Positions 36,748 to 46,631 of a stretch of DNA of 64,000 nt are shown here, in pieces. Origin of the DNA: Cognatishimia activa (GTDB taxonomy: Bacteria; Pseudomonadota; Alphaproteobacteria; Rhodobacterales; Rhodobacteraceae); contig NZ_CYTO01000008.1 of the NCBI RefSeq assembly GCF_001458335.1, positions 1-64,000 of the forward strand. The letters run 5' to 3'. A model generated the notes under the pieces. It saw nothing but the letters and a program-made list of their open reading frames with translations, searched no databases and had not been told where the DNA came from. Each line of letters begins with the position of its first letter. Within the stretch, counting starts at the first letter, position 1. A program made the position numbers and the translations under genes.

Positions 36748-36845
36748 TGCGAAACCCCATTTCAAAACGCTGTTGCAAAACACTTCGATTTTGCCCAAAG
36801 CTTCAGCCTCGGACGAAGTCAGACCAACCTCTAAGGCAAACTGTG

Positions 36846-37523
36846 ATGAGCGACCAGACGGCAAAGCTGGAATGGCGGGATGATAAGATCCCAGTCTCCA
36901 CGCATTTTGATGATCCTTATTTCAGTTTGGACAATGGCCTAAGTGAAACACAGCATGTGTTTTTGGCAGGCAATGATCTACCTGCACGATTTGCGCCCGG
37001 CTTTCATATCGCAGAGCTTGGCTTTGGTACCGGCCTTAACTTTCTGGCCGTTTGGAAGGCTTGGGAGGAAGCTGGGCACGACACGCCATTGCGGTTCACC
37101 AGCTTTGAGGCCTTCCCGATGAATGCGGAAGAGATGGCACGCGCTTTGGCCGCTTTTCCGGAAGTTGCTGCCTACGCGGAACGACTCTGTGTGGCTTGGG
37201 CAGAGGACCCAACTCTTTCCACGCTGCAAGGTATCGACGCTTGCGTTGTGATTGGCGACGCACGGGAAACACTTGCGGAACAGAACTGGCAAGCGGACGC
37301 TTGGTTCTTGGACGGGTTCTCCCCGGCGAAGAACCCAGAACTCTGGGATGAGGCACTGATGAAACAAGTCGGTTTGCACACCAAGGACGACGGCACGGCC
37401 GCAACCTACACAGCTGCTGGGTTTGTGCGCCGCGGTTTAGAAGCCGCGGGATTTGAAGTCGAACGCGTCCCAGGCTTCGGGCGCAAGCGTCATATGACCG
37501 TCGCCCGAAAGGCAAGCTCATGA
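36846..37523 (+). CDS. mnmD: MnmD, tRNA 5-methylaminomethyl-2-thiouridine methyltransferase
   Basis: 225 residues. SAM-dependent methyltransferase equivalent to the N-terminal half of MnmC. The SAM motif is ELGFGTGLNFLA; the catalytic DGFSPAKNPELW is the family hallmark. It makes mnm5s2U34 in the wobble position of certain tRNAs. It lies divergently 98 bases from the FAD half, with a 4-nt overlap (ATGA) to the transporter gene downstream. An ORF extension to 36747 is rejected. Confidence 0.93.
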   Translation: MSDQTAKLEWRDDKIPVSTHFDDPYFSLDNGLSETQHVFLAGNDLPARFAPGFHIAELGFGTGLNFLAVWKAWEEAGHDTPLRFTSFEAFPMNAEEMARALAAFPEVAAYAERLCVAWAEDPTLSTLQGIDACVVIGDARETLAEQNWQADAWFLDGFSPAKNPELWDEALMKQVGLHTKDDGTAATYTAAGFVRRGLEAAGFEVERVPGFGRKRHMTVARKASS

Positions 37524-38392
37524 CCGCTACCAACAACCGTTTGGGTTTCGTGCTTATGACCCTGACGTCGCTCATTTTTGCTTTGCAGGATGGCATCTCG
37601 CGTCATCTGGCCGCCGAATATAACGTCTATATGGTCGTGATGGTCCGGTTTTGGTTTTTTGCGACCTTTGCTTTGATTTGGGCCCATCGCAATGGTGGCG
37701 TTCGCAAGGTAGCACAATCCCAAAAACCCTGGCTGCAATGGGCGCGCGGCGCTTTGTTGGCGCTGGAAATTTGTGTGACGGTGGTTGCTTTCACATTGCT
37801 CGGTCTCACGGAAAGCCATGCGATATTCGTCTGCTACCCTCTGCTTATTGTTGCGCTTTCAGGCCCCTTATTGGGTGAAAAAATCGGTTGGTTCCGTTGG
37901 TCCGCTGTCGGTGTCGGTTTCCTCGGCGTGCTCATCATCCTACAGCCTGGAGCGGGTGTCTTTTCTCCGTTAGCAATCATCCCGTTGGTCGGCGCTTTCA
38001 TGTTTGCGCTGTATGGAATCATGACCCGTTACGCTGGCCAATATGACAGCTCTATCACCAGCTTCTTTTACAATGGCACCGTCGGGGCGCTGGTTATGAC
38101 CGCCATTGGCGTTTTCCATTGGGAGCCAATCCTCGGCACAGACCTCGCTTGGCTCTTGTTGCTGTGTGGCACAGGCATTCTGGGACATTGGATGCTGATC
38201 AAAACCTATGAGATCGCCGAAGCCAGTGCGGTTCAGCCCTTTGCCTATCTTCAAATGCCCTTCGCGGTTGCGGTGGGCATGATGGCCTTTGGCGAAACAT
38301 TGCGCGCCAATGTCGCGATTGGTGCCGCGATTATCATCGGCGCGGGTGTGTTTGCGCTGCTGCGCGAGCGTCGTGTGAAAAGCGCGTCCTAG
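37520..38392 (+). CDS. EamA/DMT-family transporter
   Basis: 290 residues, ten hydrophobic segments, two EamA repeats of about 140 residues each. The family exports metabolites such as amino acids. No substrate can be assigned. It is coupled by a four-base overlap to mnmD, which may be only positional. Stop lies 5 bases from the convergent lytic transglycosylase stop. Confidence 0.9.
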   Translation: MTATNNRLGFVLMTLTSLIFALQDGISRHLAAEYNVYMVVMVRFWFFATFALIWAHRNGGVRKVAQSQKPWLQWARGALLALEICVTVVAFTLLGLTESHAIFVCYPLLIVALSGPLLGEKIGWFRWSAVGVGFLGVLIILQPGAGVFSPLAIIPLVGAFMFALYGIMTRYAGQYDSSITSFFYNGTVGALVMTAIGVFHWEPILGTDLAWLLLLCGTGILGHWMLIKTYEIAEASAVQPFAYLQMPFAVAVGMMAFGETLRANVAIGAAIIIGAGVFALLRERRVKSAS

Positions 38393-38397
38393 ACAGT

Positions 38398-40332
38398 TTA
38401 ATTGGTGAGCAACGACCGTCCGACCAATTCCTTGCTAAAGGGGACTGGAAGAGGGTTTTTGCCAAGTCGCGCGCGATAAATTGGCAAGCTTTCGGCAACA
38501 CGCATCACGTAGTTTCGGGTCTCATTAAACGGGATGTGTTCTATCCAATCGATGATATCCATACCCCCCCGGCGGCGTGGATCACCCCGTTCTGACATCC
38601 AACGGGTCGGCCGACTTGGCCCGGCATTATAACCTGCGGCGACCATAATGACGTTGCCATCAAACTCGTCTGCCAGCCCTGCCAAATAAGCTGTGCCCAA
38701 AGTAACGTTATATTCAGGGTCACTCAGTAGACGGGGCTTTGAATAAGCGATGCCCAAAGCGCCCGCGACCTGTTTGGCCGTTCCCGGCAAGATCTGCATC
38801 AAGCCTTGTGCATTCGCACCTGATACAACGACCGGATCAAACTCGCTTTCGCGTCGCGCGATGGACAAGGCCATTTCGGCAGGAACAGAGAGATTGCGGC
38901 GTTTCGCCATTGGGTGCAGTGGGTAGTAAGGCGCGTGGATCGTTTGGCCGAACTTGATAAACCGTTTACCAAGCATCACTGCGATATGAGGCTGTCCCAT
39001 ATCAATCGCCATCTGTCCCATCTGAGCCATGGTTCCGCGATCCTGCGTTTCTGCAAGATGCGTCCAGAAACGCTCGGCCAAAGACATTTCACCCGCTTTC
39101 AAAAGCGCCAGTGCCGCTTGGTGGACAGAGCTCCGCGTGAAAGGTGCGCCCCGCCAATCTGTAGCACGCGCCCCAGCAAGTTCAGGCTTGATCGGAACGC
39201 CCGCCTTTTCTGCGGCAAGCAATCCATAAAAGCTTGTTTGATGTTGCCCACCGCCAGCATAAGCGCGTTGTGCAGAGGCTTTGTCTCCCAGCGCTTCATA
39301 GGTGCGCCCGATCCAATACCCTGCACGGCCCCAAGAGATAGGGGTCGCAACCGCTTGCTCAAAACGCACGAAATGCTGAAGTGCGGTCTTTGGCTTGTCC
39401 AGAAAGCGCAGCGCAATGTAGCCAGCGAGCCATTCTAGGTCGGCGTACTTGCTGCCCTCGACGAGGCCGTGGTTGATGGCGATCTGATAGGCGAGACGAT
39501 GGTTGCCTGCACGCATTTGGCTCCGCGCATATGTCTGGCGACGACCGGCCCAAGGCAGAGCCTCGCCAAGGTTGCCCGCCTTGCTTTGCGCCACCAACAA
39601 TTCAATTGCCGAGTCGCTTCTGCCCTTTCGTGCGCGCCATTGGAAACGTTCGTAAGCTAACCCCGGATCATTGGCCAAAAGCTGCGGGATCGCTTCGATC
39701 AAAACGTCCACACCGGTTCGATCGAGCCGCAAGGCCAGTCGCGCTGCCGCAAGTTTGCGCCAACCATCAGAGACCAGCGGATACATCCGTTGCGCGTTCT
39801 CTTTCCACCCTTTCCATAGGGCGTAATCGAGCCGTGCCTCATGATGATCTCGAAGAACCCGGCCATAGTCCGCCAGGTACTCTGCTTGAAGGGACTCAGA
39901 CATCGCCATCGTACGCCATGCCAGGACGATTTCAGCTTCCGCTGCTCCACTTTGGCCGGAAGACTTGAGCGCACGCGCGTAAGCTAAAGCACCTTCTGCC
40001 GTGCGGGGATCTTGCGCTCCGAAGAAACCGATCACGCGCTCATTCGGCGCGTCCTCAAAACTATCTTCCATTTGCCGCCGCAAATAGGGCAATCCGGGCC
40101 AGTCTGGACGGCGCGCCAAGAAGGCAACCGTCTCACGCGACGTGCCCTCTCCCGCGCGCAAGCGATGCCATTCAACGATATCACGCACCACTTCATCCTG
40201 GCGCCGCACCAAGCGCTCTGCTTCCGCCCAATCTTTGGCACGGACCGCGTCCATGGCGTTTGAAAGCGCTTGCGCAGATGCAGCACCGGTGAAGCTCAGG
40301 GAAAAAATGAGGACCCAAAGAAATCGTATCAC
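38398..40332 (-). CDS. Soluble lytic murein transglycosylase
   Basis: 644 residues from a GTG at 40332. It cleaves peptidoglycan between MurNAc and GlcNAc. A signal peptide is evident (MIRFLWVLIFSLSFTGAASA). A long alpha-helical superhelix (about 25-470) is followed by the SLT domain: ALSIARRESEFDP with the catalytic Glu, SGANAQGLMQILPGTAK, and AGYNAGPSRPTRW. The frame runs on to a TTG at 40398, but the GTG puts the signal peptide at the start. Divergent from dapA. Confidence 0.9.
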   Translation of the reverse strand: MIRFLWVLIFSLSFTGAASAQALSNAMDAVRAKDWAEAERLVRRQDEVVRDIVEWHRLRAGEGTSRETVAFLARRPDWPGLPYLRRQMEDSFEDAPNERVIGFFGAQDPRTAEGALAYARALKSSGQSGAAEAEIVLAWRTMAMSESLQAEYLADYGRVLRDHHEARLDYALWKGWKENAQRMYPLVSDGWRKLAAARLALRLDRTGVDVLIEAIPQLLANDPGLAYERFQWRARKGRSDSAIELLVAQSKAGNLGEALPWAGRRQTYARSQMRAGNHRLAYQIAINHGLVEGSKYADLEWLAGYIALRFLDKPKTALQHFVRFEQAVATPISWGRAGYWIGRTYEALGDKASAQRAYAGGGQHQTSFYGLLAAEKAGVPIKPELAGARATDWRGAPFTRSSVHQAALALLKAGEMSLAERFWTHLAETQDRGTMAQMGQMAIDMGQPHIAVMLGKRFIKFGQTIHAPYYPLHPMAKRRNLSVPAEMALSIARRESEFDPVVVSGANAQGLMQILPGTAKQVAGALGIAYSKPRLLSDPEYNVTLGTAYLAGLADEFDGNVIMVAAGYNAGPSRPTRWMSERGDPRRRGGMDIIDWIEHIPFNETRNYVMRVAESLPIYRARLGKNPLPVPFSKELVGRSLLTN

Positions 40333-40493
40333 GCTTGCAATTTCCCGACTGACGAAGGATATGACCCAAACATAGGTCTGCGTGGACGATTGCGCCAATC
40401 ATAAACTTGGCAAACCGGCGTGATCCCGCTAGGTTCCGCGCGACTTTCAACCCGGGCGTCTTGCCCAGCACCGCAAAAACAAAGGAGCGTGTC

Positions 40494-41369
40494 ATGTTTA
40501 AAGGGTCTTTTCCCGCACTCATCACGCCGTTTACGAACGGCGAGCTGGATCTTGAGACGCTCAAAAAGCTGGTCGAGTGGCATATCGGCGAAGGCACACA
40601 CGGGTTTGTTCCAGTGGGCACAACAGGCGAATCTCCGACCCTGACCCATGACGAGCATGAAACCGTAATCGAAGAAGTGGTCCGTGCGTCCGCTGGTCGT
40701 GTTCCGGTCATCGCCGGCGCAGGCAGCAACAACACACTGGAAGCCATCCGCTTTATGCAATTTGCTGAGAAAGCGGGTGCGGATGCGGGTTTGGTGGTGA
40801 CACCTTACTACAACAAGCCAACCCAACGTGGTTTGATCGCGCATTACACGGCGCTGCATGACTGCTGCGAGCTGCCGATCATCATTTACAATATTCCGGG
40901 CCGCTCGGTTGTCGACATGACCCCAGAAACCATGGGCGAACTCGCGAAACTTCCGCGCATTGTTGGCGTGAAAGACGCAACAGGCGATCTGAACCGTGTC
41001 AGCCAACAACGCATTACTTGTGGAACAGAGTTCGCCCAGCTTTCTGGCGAAGATGGCACCGCATTGGCGTTCAACGCTCATGGTGGCCAAGGCTGTATCT
41101 CTGTAACCGCCAACGTCGCACCGCGTCTGTGTTCAGAGTTCCAAGAAGCTACTCTGGCAGGCGACTACGCGAAAGCGTTGGAACTGCAGGACCGTCTCTT
41201 CCCGCTGCACGAAGCGATCTTTGTGGAGCCTGGCCTTGTGGGCGCAAAATACGCGATGTCCAAACTGGGTCTGTGCAGCGAAGAAGTTCGTTCACCGTTG
41301 ACCGGCCTTCTGGACGACACCAAAGCGCAGATCGACGCGGCTATGCGCCATGCGGGCCTGATCAGCTAA
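40494..41369 (+). CDS. dapA: DapA, 4-hydroxy-tetrahydrodipicolinate synthase
   Basis: 291 residues. First step of the lysine/diaminopimelate branch: condensation of pyruvate with aspartate semialdehyde. The Schiff-base Lys lies in GVKDATGDL near 161, the proton relay Tyr in [11 protein letters not shown], and the substrate loop in [21 protein letters not shown] precedes the ATG. An upstream extension to 40407 is rejected. Followed by a bidirectional terminator. Confidence 0.97.
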   Translation: MFKGSFPALITPFTNGELDLETLKKLVEWHIGEGTHGFVPVGTTGESPTLTHDEHETVIEEVVRASAGRVPVIAGAGSNNTLEAIRFMQFAEKAGADAGLVVTPYYNKPTQRGLIAHYTALHDCCELPIIIYNIPGRSVVDMTPETMGELAKLPRIVGVKDATGDLNRVSQQRITCGTEFAQLSGEDGTALAFNAHGGQGCISVTANVAPRLCSEFQEATLAGDYAKALELQDRLFPLHEAIFVEPGLVGAKYAMSKLGLCSEEVRSPLTGLLDDTKAQIDAAMRHAGLIS

Positions 41370-41391
41370 TCTAAGCGATCTCTAAAATGAC

Positions 41392-41425
41392 AAAAGCCTC
41401 GGTTCATCACCGAGGCTTTTTTGTT
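41392..41425. terminator. Bidirectional terminator between dapA and ubiB
   Basis: AAAAGCCTCGGT and ACCGAGGCTTTT form a 12-bp stem with a 5-nt loop and T-runs on both strands, placed between convergent 3' ends. Confidence 0.9.
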
Positions 41426-41440
41426 TGCGGGGTTTGATTT

Positions 41441-42973
41441 CTAGAGCCACAAGAGCGCTGCATAGCTTCCACCCAGCGCAGCAGCAGCTCCGGCGACAAT
41501 CCCTAAAGCAACATAGCGCCAAACCCGGACAGGCGGTGTCTCAACTGGTGTCGACTGTGCAATCAATGCGCTCTCCACCAGCCCCGGCAACCGAGGCCCA
41601 AAGCGCGCAATGACCTTAGCGGTTTTCATCAGATCGCTTGCAAGCGCACGCGGGCCAATTGATTGCTTGATGTAGTCACCCACCACTGGCTTCGCCACAT
41701 CCCAGATATTCAAGGTTTCATCTAAGGACCGCGCCACCCCTTCGACAACAACCATGGTGCGTTGCAAAAGGATTAGCTCGGTACGCGTTTCCATGCCAAA
41801 GCGCTCGGTTACCTCAAACAGGTAATTCAGCAACCGCCCCATTGAAATCTTGGTTGCGTCCATACCAAAGATCGGCTCACCAACGGCACGCAAAGCGCGG
41901 GCGAACTCATCGACATCTCGATCAGCTGGAACATATCCCGCCTCAAAATGCACTTCTGCCACGCGCTGATAATCGCGCTGGATAAATCCAAACAGGATTT
42001 CTGCATACACCCGACGGGTGTACTCGTCGATATGGCCCATGATCCCAAAGTCATAGGCGATGATATCCCCATTGGCAGCGACCTTCAGGTTGCCTTGGTG
42101 CATATCTGCGTGGAAAAATCCGTCGCGCAGAGCGTGGCTCAGGAATAGTTGAAGGACACGGCTTCCAAGGGCATGACGATCATGGCCAGCGGCGTCCAAA
42201 GCGTCATTGTCGCCAAGCGGAGCGCCTTCTGCCCAATCCATTGTCATCACCCGCCGCCCGGAATGCTGCCAAAGGATCGTAGGTATCTGAAAGCCTGCGT
42301 CCTTTGCCGTGTTCGCGGCAAACTCGCTGGCCGATGCGCTTTCAAGGCGCAGGTCCAGCTCACCGGTGACAACACCGTCAAAATGTTTGATGACGTCGGT
42401 TGGTTTCAGACGGCGTGAGCCGGGCAAGAAGAGTTCGGCAAAACGCGCGGCGAAATAAAACGCATCCACATCTTTGCGAAAGGCGCGTTCGATGCCCGGA
42501 CGCAGGACCTTGACCGCCACGACTTGGCCCGTCTCAGCCAAAGTCGCTTTGTGGACTTGCGCAATTGACGCCGCCGCAACGGGTTCAGAAAACTCAGAGA
42601 AGATTTGATCGGCTGATACTTCCAGTTCAGCGGCAATCGCCTTTTTGGCTTCTGCCACCGAGAATGGCGGCAAGCGATCCTGCAGAACACGCAGCTGCGT
42701 CGCCATCTCGCCACCAACCACATCTGGCCGCGTGGACAGCACTTGCCCGAACTTTATGTAAGCCGGTCCCAAAGCGCTGAGTGCACGTACGACGGGCGGC
42801 ATGTTTTGATCACCCTTGATGCCCAGCCAGCGAAACGGCCAAACAATTGAGCGTGCCATAATGCGCAAAGGTTTTGGTGCATTAAAGGCCTCAAGCACGA
42901 CACCCATGGCACCCGTGCGCTCAAGCGTTGCGCCAGTTCGGATCAAGCGCCAAATATTATGCGGTCCGCGCAT
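41441..42973 (-). CDS. ubiB: UbiB, ubiquinone biosynthesis atypical kinase/ATPase
   Basis: 510 residues. Membrane-anchored ABC1/ADCK-type protein needed for ubiquinone synthesis, with ATPase activity. Hallmarks: the KxGQ-type AYIKFGQVLSTRPD, AASIAQVHKA, VAVKVLRPG, FHADMHQGNLK and IAYDFGIMG. Two C-terminal hydrophobic helices (about 470-510) anchor it. One base separates its ATG from the stop of ubiE, so the two form an operon. Confidence 0.96.
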   Translation of the reverse strand: MRGPHNIWRLIRTGATLERTGAMGVVLEAFNAPKPLRIMARSIVWPFRWLGIKGDQNMPPVVRALSALGPAYIKFGQVLSTRPDVVGGEMATQLRVLQDRLPPFSVAEAKKAIAAELEVSADQIFSEFSEPVAAASIAQVHKATLAETGQVVAVKVLRPGIERAFRKDVDAFYFAARFAELFLPGSRRLKPTDVIKHFDGVVTGELDLRLESASASEFAANTAKDAGFQIPTILWQHSGRRVMTMDWAEGAPLGDNDALDAAGHDRHALGSRVLQLFLSHALRDGFFHADMHQGNLKVAANGDIIAYDFGIMGHIDEYTRRVYAEILFGFIQRDYQRVAEVHFEAGYVPADRDVDEFARALRAVGEPIFGMDATKISMGRLLNYLFEVTERFGMETRTELILLQRTMVVVEGVARSLDETLNIWDVAKPVVGDYIKQSIGPRALASDLMKTAKVIARFGPRLPGLVESALIAQSTPVETPPVRVWRYVALGIVAGAAAALGGSYAALLWL

Positions 42974-42974
42974 A

Positions 42975-43727
42975 TTAGATTTTCCAACCAGAATGCAGCG
43001 CCGCGATGCCCATGGACATGTTGCGGTATTTGGCGTTGGAGAAGCCTGCCTTTTTCACCATGCCTAAGAAGGTTTCTTGGTCTGGGAAATTACGGATGGA
43101 TTCCACAAGGTACTGATAGCTGTCTCGATCATCTACGATCAGCTTTCCCATTTCCGGGATCACATTGAATGAATAGCGATCATAGGCCCATTGCATTGCC
43201 GGGTTTGGCAGTTGGCTAAACTCCAGAACCATTAGACGCCCACCGGGCTTCAGTACGCGGAACGCTTCATTCAGGGCTTCCTGAGGGCGGGTCACATTCC
43301 GAATACCAAAGCTGATTGTGTAGACATCGAATGTGTTGTCGGCGAACGGCAAAGCCATAGCGTCGCCAGTCACCCAGTCCAAGCTGTCAGCCATCTGTTC
43401 TGCTTCTGCCCGTTTGCGTCCTTCTTCGAGCATTGGCGCGGTCAGATCGAACACCGTTGAATGGCCTTCGCCAGCGCGTTTCAGAAAGCGGAATGAAATG
43501 TCGCCCGTGCCGCCAGCCACATCCAACAGCTTCTGACCCGGACGCGGCGCAAGCCAATCCATCATCGCATCTTTCCAGATGCGGTGGATCCCCATGCTCA
43601 TGACGTCATTCATCAGGTCGTAATTGTCGGCTACGTCAGAGAACAGCCCTTTCACGCGCCCCGCCTTTTCAGATTCCGGAACGGTTTCAAAACCAAAATG
43701 CGTGGTGTTTTCTTCTGTCTGTGTCAT
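42975..43727 (-). CDS. ubiE: UbiE, ubiquinone/menaquinone C-methyltransferase
   Basis: 250 residues. Methylates the ring of the quinone precursor. SAM motif [15 protein letters not shown], then [36 protein letters not shown] and [15 protein letters not shown] typical of UbiE/COQ5. AAGGTGG precedes the ATG. It is divergent from mutM with about 160 bases between and forms the first part of the ubiE-ubiB pair. Confidence 0.97.
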   Translation of the reverse strand: MTQTEENTTHFGFETVPESEKAGRVKGLFSDVADNYDLMNDVMSMGIHRIWKDAMMDWLAPRPGQKLLDVAGGTGDISFRFLKRAGEGHSTVFDLTAPMLEEGRKRAEAEQMADSLDWVTGDAMALPFADNTFDVYTISFGIRNVTRPQEALNEAFRVLKPGGRLMVLEFSQLPNPAMQWAYDRYSFNVIPEMGKLIVDDRDSYQYLVESIRNFPDQETFLGMVKKAGFSNAKYRNMSMGIAALHSGWKI

Positions 43728-43886
43728 AGCGGTGCCACCTTAAATGTCGTGCCTTACATATAGGCCTCTTCAGCCTCAGACAATGCGCTGAATTCACGAT
43801 CATTTTGACGCGCCCAAGGTGGCCCCACTTCCGCCCCTTTCCAAATTGCGCTAGCAATCGATGGTCCAGACCAGAGAGGCCCAAAA

Positions 43887-44738
43887 TTGCCTGAACTTCC
43901 AGAAGTCGAAACCGTTCGCCGAGGTCTTGTCCCGGCCATGGAAAACATCGTGATTGCGAAGGCAGATGTGAACCGGCCAGATCTGCGCTGGCCTTTTCCA
44001 GATCGCATGGCAGAGCGGCTGACTGGCGCGCGCGTGAATGCGTTAAGGCGGCGTTCAAAATACATCCTCGCAGACCTATCGACAGACGAGACCCTGCTTA
44101 TTCACCTCGGCATGTCAGGACGTATGCTGATTTCGGGTGATCCATTGGGGCAATTTGTGCACGAGCACCCTGCCCCGGAAAAACACGATCATGTGGTGTT
44201 TCATATGGAGAACGGAGCACGTGTCACATTTAATGATCCTCGCCGTTTCGGCGCGATGGATCTTCTGGACACCGCGACCGCTGCCGAACACCCTCTATTG
44301 GCATCAATTGGCCCGGAACCTTTGGGCAACGATTTTAACGAAAATTATCTGGTCAAAAAGCTCGAGGGACGGAAAACGCCCATCAAATCGGCGCTTTTGG
44401 ATCAGAAAATCGTCGCAGGATTAGGCAATATCTACGTCTGTGAAGCGCTCTATCGTGCAAAAATTTCGCCCAAACGTCACGTCAACAAGATCTCTTCAGC
44501 GCGCATATCCAGCCTCGTTCCAATCATCCGCGATGTGTTGACTGACGCCATTTCTGCGGGAGGGTCTTCGCTCAAGGATTTCCGCCAAGCCGATGGAGAA
44601 CTTGGATATTTTCAGCATTCCTTTGACGCCTACGGACGCGACTCGGAGCCTTGTCGCAGCGAGGATTGCAATGGGGAAATCGTGAGAATCACCCAATCGG
44701 GGCGCTCTTCTTTCTACTGCCCGCAATGCCAAAGATAG
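43887..44738 (+). CDS. mutM: MutM, formamidopyrimidine-DNA glycosylase
   Basis: 283 residues. Excises oxidised purines such as 8-oxoguanine. The start codon is TTG: it is followed by CCT GAA CTT CCA, giving the catalytic N-terminal Pro-Glu after Met removal. No ATG is in place. GAGAGG lies about 7 nt upstream. The C-terminal zinc finger is CRSEDC, then CPQC, and [14 protein letters not shown] is the family helix. The TTG may limit expression. Confidence 0.96.
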   Translation: MPELPEVETVRRGLVPAMENIVIAKADVNRPDLRWPFPDRMAERLTGARVNALRRRSKYILADLSTDETLLIHLGMSGRMLISGDPLGQFVHEHPAPEKHDHVVFHMENGARVTFNDPRRFGAMDLLDTATAAEHPLLASIGPEPLGNDFNENYLVKKLEGRKTPIKSALLDQKIVAGLGNIYVCEALYRAKISPKRHVNKISSARISSLVPIIRDVLTDAISAGGSSLKDFRQADGELGYFQHSFDAYGRDSEPCRSEDCNGEIVRITQSGRSSFYCPQCQR

Positions 44739-44802
44739 CTTGATCCGGCGCACGCAGGTGGTAAGGCTTTGAGTCTGAACGGAAACAACAGAAAGCAGAT
44801 TC

Positions 44803-45579
44803 ATGGCTTTTGAGACGATCATCGTCGAAGTTGAAGATCACGTTGCACTGATCAAGTTAAACCGCCCTGACGCGTTGAACGCGCTGAACTCCGAATTGCT
44901 GGGCGAGCTTGCTCAGGCTCTCAAAGAAGCAGACGCCAACGACAAAGTGCGCTGCATCGTCCTAACAGGCTCGGAGAAGGCCTTTGCCGCCGGAGCCGAT
45001 ATCAAAGAAATGTCCGAGAAGACCTTCGTGGATATGTTTTTGTCCAACTTCTTTGCGGGCGAAGGTGATGCCGTTGTGAACACACGTAAGCCAATCATTG
45101 CTGCGGTATCAGGCTATGCTCTTGGCGGCGGTTGCGAACTGGCAATGATGTGTGACTTCATCATCGCTTCCGACACCGCGAAGTTTGGCCAGCCAGAAAT
45201 CAACCTTGGTGTTATTGCTGGGATTGGTGGCACTCAGCGCCTGACGCGGTTTGTGGGTAAATCGAAATCCATGGATATGCATCTCACGGGCCGCTTTATG
45301 GATGCGGAAGAAGCAGAGCGCTCTGGGCTCGTTTCTCGGGTGGTTCCGGCGAAAAAGCTGATCGACGAAACGATGGGTGCAGCACAAAAGATCGCGGAGA
45401 AGTCCATCATTGCGAGCCTCGCTGCAAAGGAAGCCGTAAACCGCGCCTATGAAACAACGATGACCGAAGGCATCCTATTTGAACGTCGCCTGTTTCATTC
45501 GCTCTTCGCCACAGAAGACCAGAAAGAGGGCATGGCAGCTTTCCAAGAAAAGCGCGAAGCCCAATTCCGTGACAAGTAA
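44803..45579 (+). CDS. Enoyl-CoA hydratase
   Basis: 258 residues. Crotonase fold; hydrates trans-2-enoyl-CoA in beta-oxidation. The oxyanion-hole and catalytic segments are visible: [24 protein letters not shown] with the first Glu, and [20 protein letters not shown] with the second. It sits between mutM and rpsT and has its own terminator. Probably a general short-chain hydratase. Confidence 0.93.
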   Translation: MAFETIIVEVEDHVALIKLNRPDALNALNSELLGELAQALKEADANDKVRCIVLTGSEKAFAAGADIKEMSEKTFVDMFLSNFFAGEGDAVVNTRKPIIAAVSGYALGGGCELAMMCDFIIASDTAKFGQPEINLGVIAGIGGTQRLTRFVGKSKSMDMHLTGRFMDAEEAERSGLVSRVVPAKKLIDETMGAAQKIAEKSIIASLAAKEAVNRAYETTMTEGILFERRLFHSLFATEDQKEGMAAFQEKREAQFRDK

Positions 45580-45612
45580 GAGCGACCCAACGGTAAGCTC
45601 GCAAAAGAATCA

Positions 45613-45642
45613 GAAGGCCGCCCAATCAGGGCGGCTTTTTTG
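45613..45642 (+). terminator. Intrinsic terminator after enoyl-CoA hydratase
   Basis: AAGGCCGCCC and GGGCGGCTTT pair with an AATCA loop, followed by TTT; about 34 bases past the stop. Confidence 0.88.
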
Positions 45643-45736
45643 CCACACAGCCGCGCAAGAATCATCTTTATGATTCGAATTGTTGCGAAGCAAAAAGTTC
45701 GCTGCATGTGCAAAATACTTACTGATTATTTTGCTA

Positions 45737-45765
45737 TTCACAATCTCTGCCAAACCCTTTATAGA
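45737..45765 (+). promoter_or_regulatory. Promoter of rpsT
   Basis: TTCACA (45737-45742), a 17-nt spacer and TATAGA (45760-45765), followed by a GC-rich discriminator (CCGCCG). The -10 and the sequence after it resemble those of the tRNA-Val promoter at 10337-10365. Confidence 0.6.
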
Positions 45766-45890
45766 CCGCCGTCATACATGCGCGTGATGCCCGCTCAGGC
45801 AAGAATCGGTCCGGGAAACTGGACAGACCTGTTTGGTGTTATGAGACGCGTGAAACGCTGAACAAAGTTAGAAATAAAGGTCTGAGATTC

Positions 45891-46154
45891 ATGGCAAACT
45901 CACCACAGGCGAAGAAACGCGCCCGTCAAAACGAACGCCGCTTTGAAGTAAACAAAGCACGCCGCTCTCGCATTCGTACTTTCCTGCGCAAAGTAGAAGA
46001 AGCGATCGAGACTGGCGACCAGTCTGCAGCTGCAGAAGCACTGAAAGCAGCACAACCAGAAGTTATGCGTGGTGTTACCAAAGGCGTATTCCACAAAAAC
46101 ACCGCTTCTCGCAAAATCTCCCGTCTGGCAGCTCGTGTAAAAGCACTGAGCTAA
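45891..46154 (+). CDS. rpsT: Ribosomal protein bS20
   Basis: 87 residues, strongly basic, beginning [17 protein letters not shown], the invariant bS20 start. Binds 16S rRNA early in 30S assembly. It is preceded by a long leader and its own promoter, and followed by an intrinsic terminator. In E. coli S20 represses its own translation through the leader; whether that occurs here is unknown. Position next to dnaA is typical for the Rhodobacteraceae. Confidence 0.98.
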   Translation: MANSPQAKKRARQNERRFEVNKARRSRIRTFLRKVEEAIETGDQSAAAEALKAAQPEVMRGVTKGVFHKNTASRKISRLAARVKALS

Positions 46155-46178
46155 GTCTTTATAAGACTGCAAGATTTC

Positions 46179-46208
46179 AAGGCGCTTCTCTGAGAGAGGC
46201 GCCTTTTT
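46179..46208 (+). terminator. Intrinsic terminator after rpsT
   Basis: AAGGCGCTTCTC and GAGAGGCGCCTT form a 12-bp stem with one G-T pair, followed by TTTT. A nearer small dyad AGTCTT-TAT-AAGACT lies at 46154-46168. Confidence 0.9.
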
Positions 46209-46631
46209 TATATGCTCAGTTCAACGAGCCAAAGAGATTCTTTTTACTGAATCTTAGAGTCAAGTTCGAAGATCAGTTGCCGGGCCGCAGGCGATATTGC
46301 TAGCTTGGTTCTGCGATTCACATCGCCACATCGGGGGGCCGGCGCCTAGTCAGTTTAAACTGGAAAGTTGCTTGCTATTACAACCCAAAGGAGACGCGCT
46401 CGGTTTCAACCGCATTGCAAGTTTCCAGGGTGTAACAGCGAGGTGCCAAAGCCTATTTTTGCTCGCGCTAACGTGCGTTGGACGAAACAAACGGGAAAAG
46501 TGGGGACTTTTCCTGACGGGATAGTTTTGTCCAGGCTCCATGAGCCGCGATTCCCGTAGAGGTGCTGTGGATCTGGGAATGGCAAAGACGGGGCTCGCGC
46601 CCCACAAAGCAAGGCGCAGAAACGGGGACAG
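46209..46631. promoter_or_regulatory. dnaA control region with GANTC cluster and dyads
   Basis: Gene-free. Five GANTC sites (the CcrM methylation motif of alphaproteobacteria) at 46236, 46249, 46257, 46315 and 46549, three within 26 bases. Dyads: AGATTC/GAATCT (46235-46254), the palindrome CAGTTTAAACTG (46351-46362), GGAAAAGT-GGGG-ACTTTTCC (46494-46513) and GGGGC-TCGC-GCCCC (46590-46603). One partial DnaA box (TGTGGATCT, 46566) is seen; no cluster of TTATCCACA. Confidence 0.5.

Larger units (their letters stand above)
45580..45890. other. Intergenic region upstream of rpsT
   Basis: It holds the enoyl-CoA hydratase terminator, a perfect hairpin GAATCAT-CTTT-ATGATTC (45659-45676) and the rpsT promoter at 45737-45765. 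The leader from that promoter is about 120 bases. No convincing gene is seen. Confidence 0.6.
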
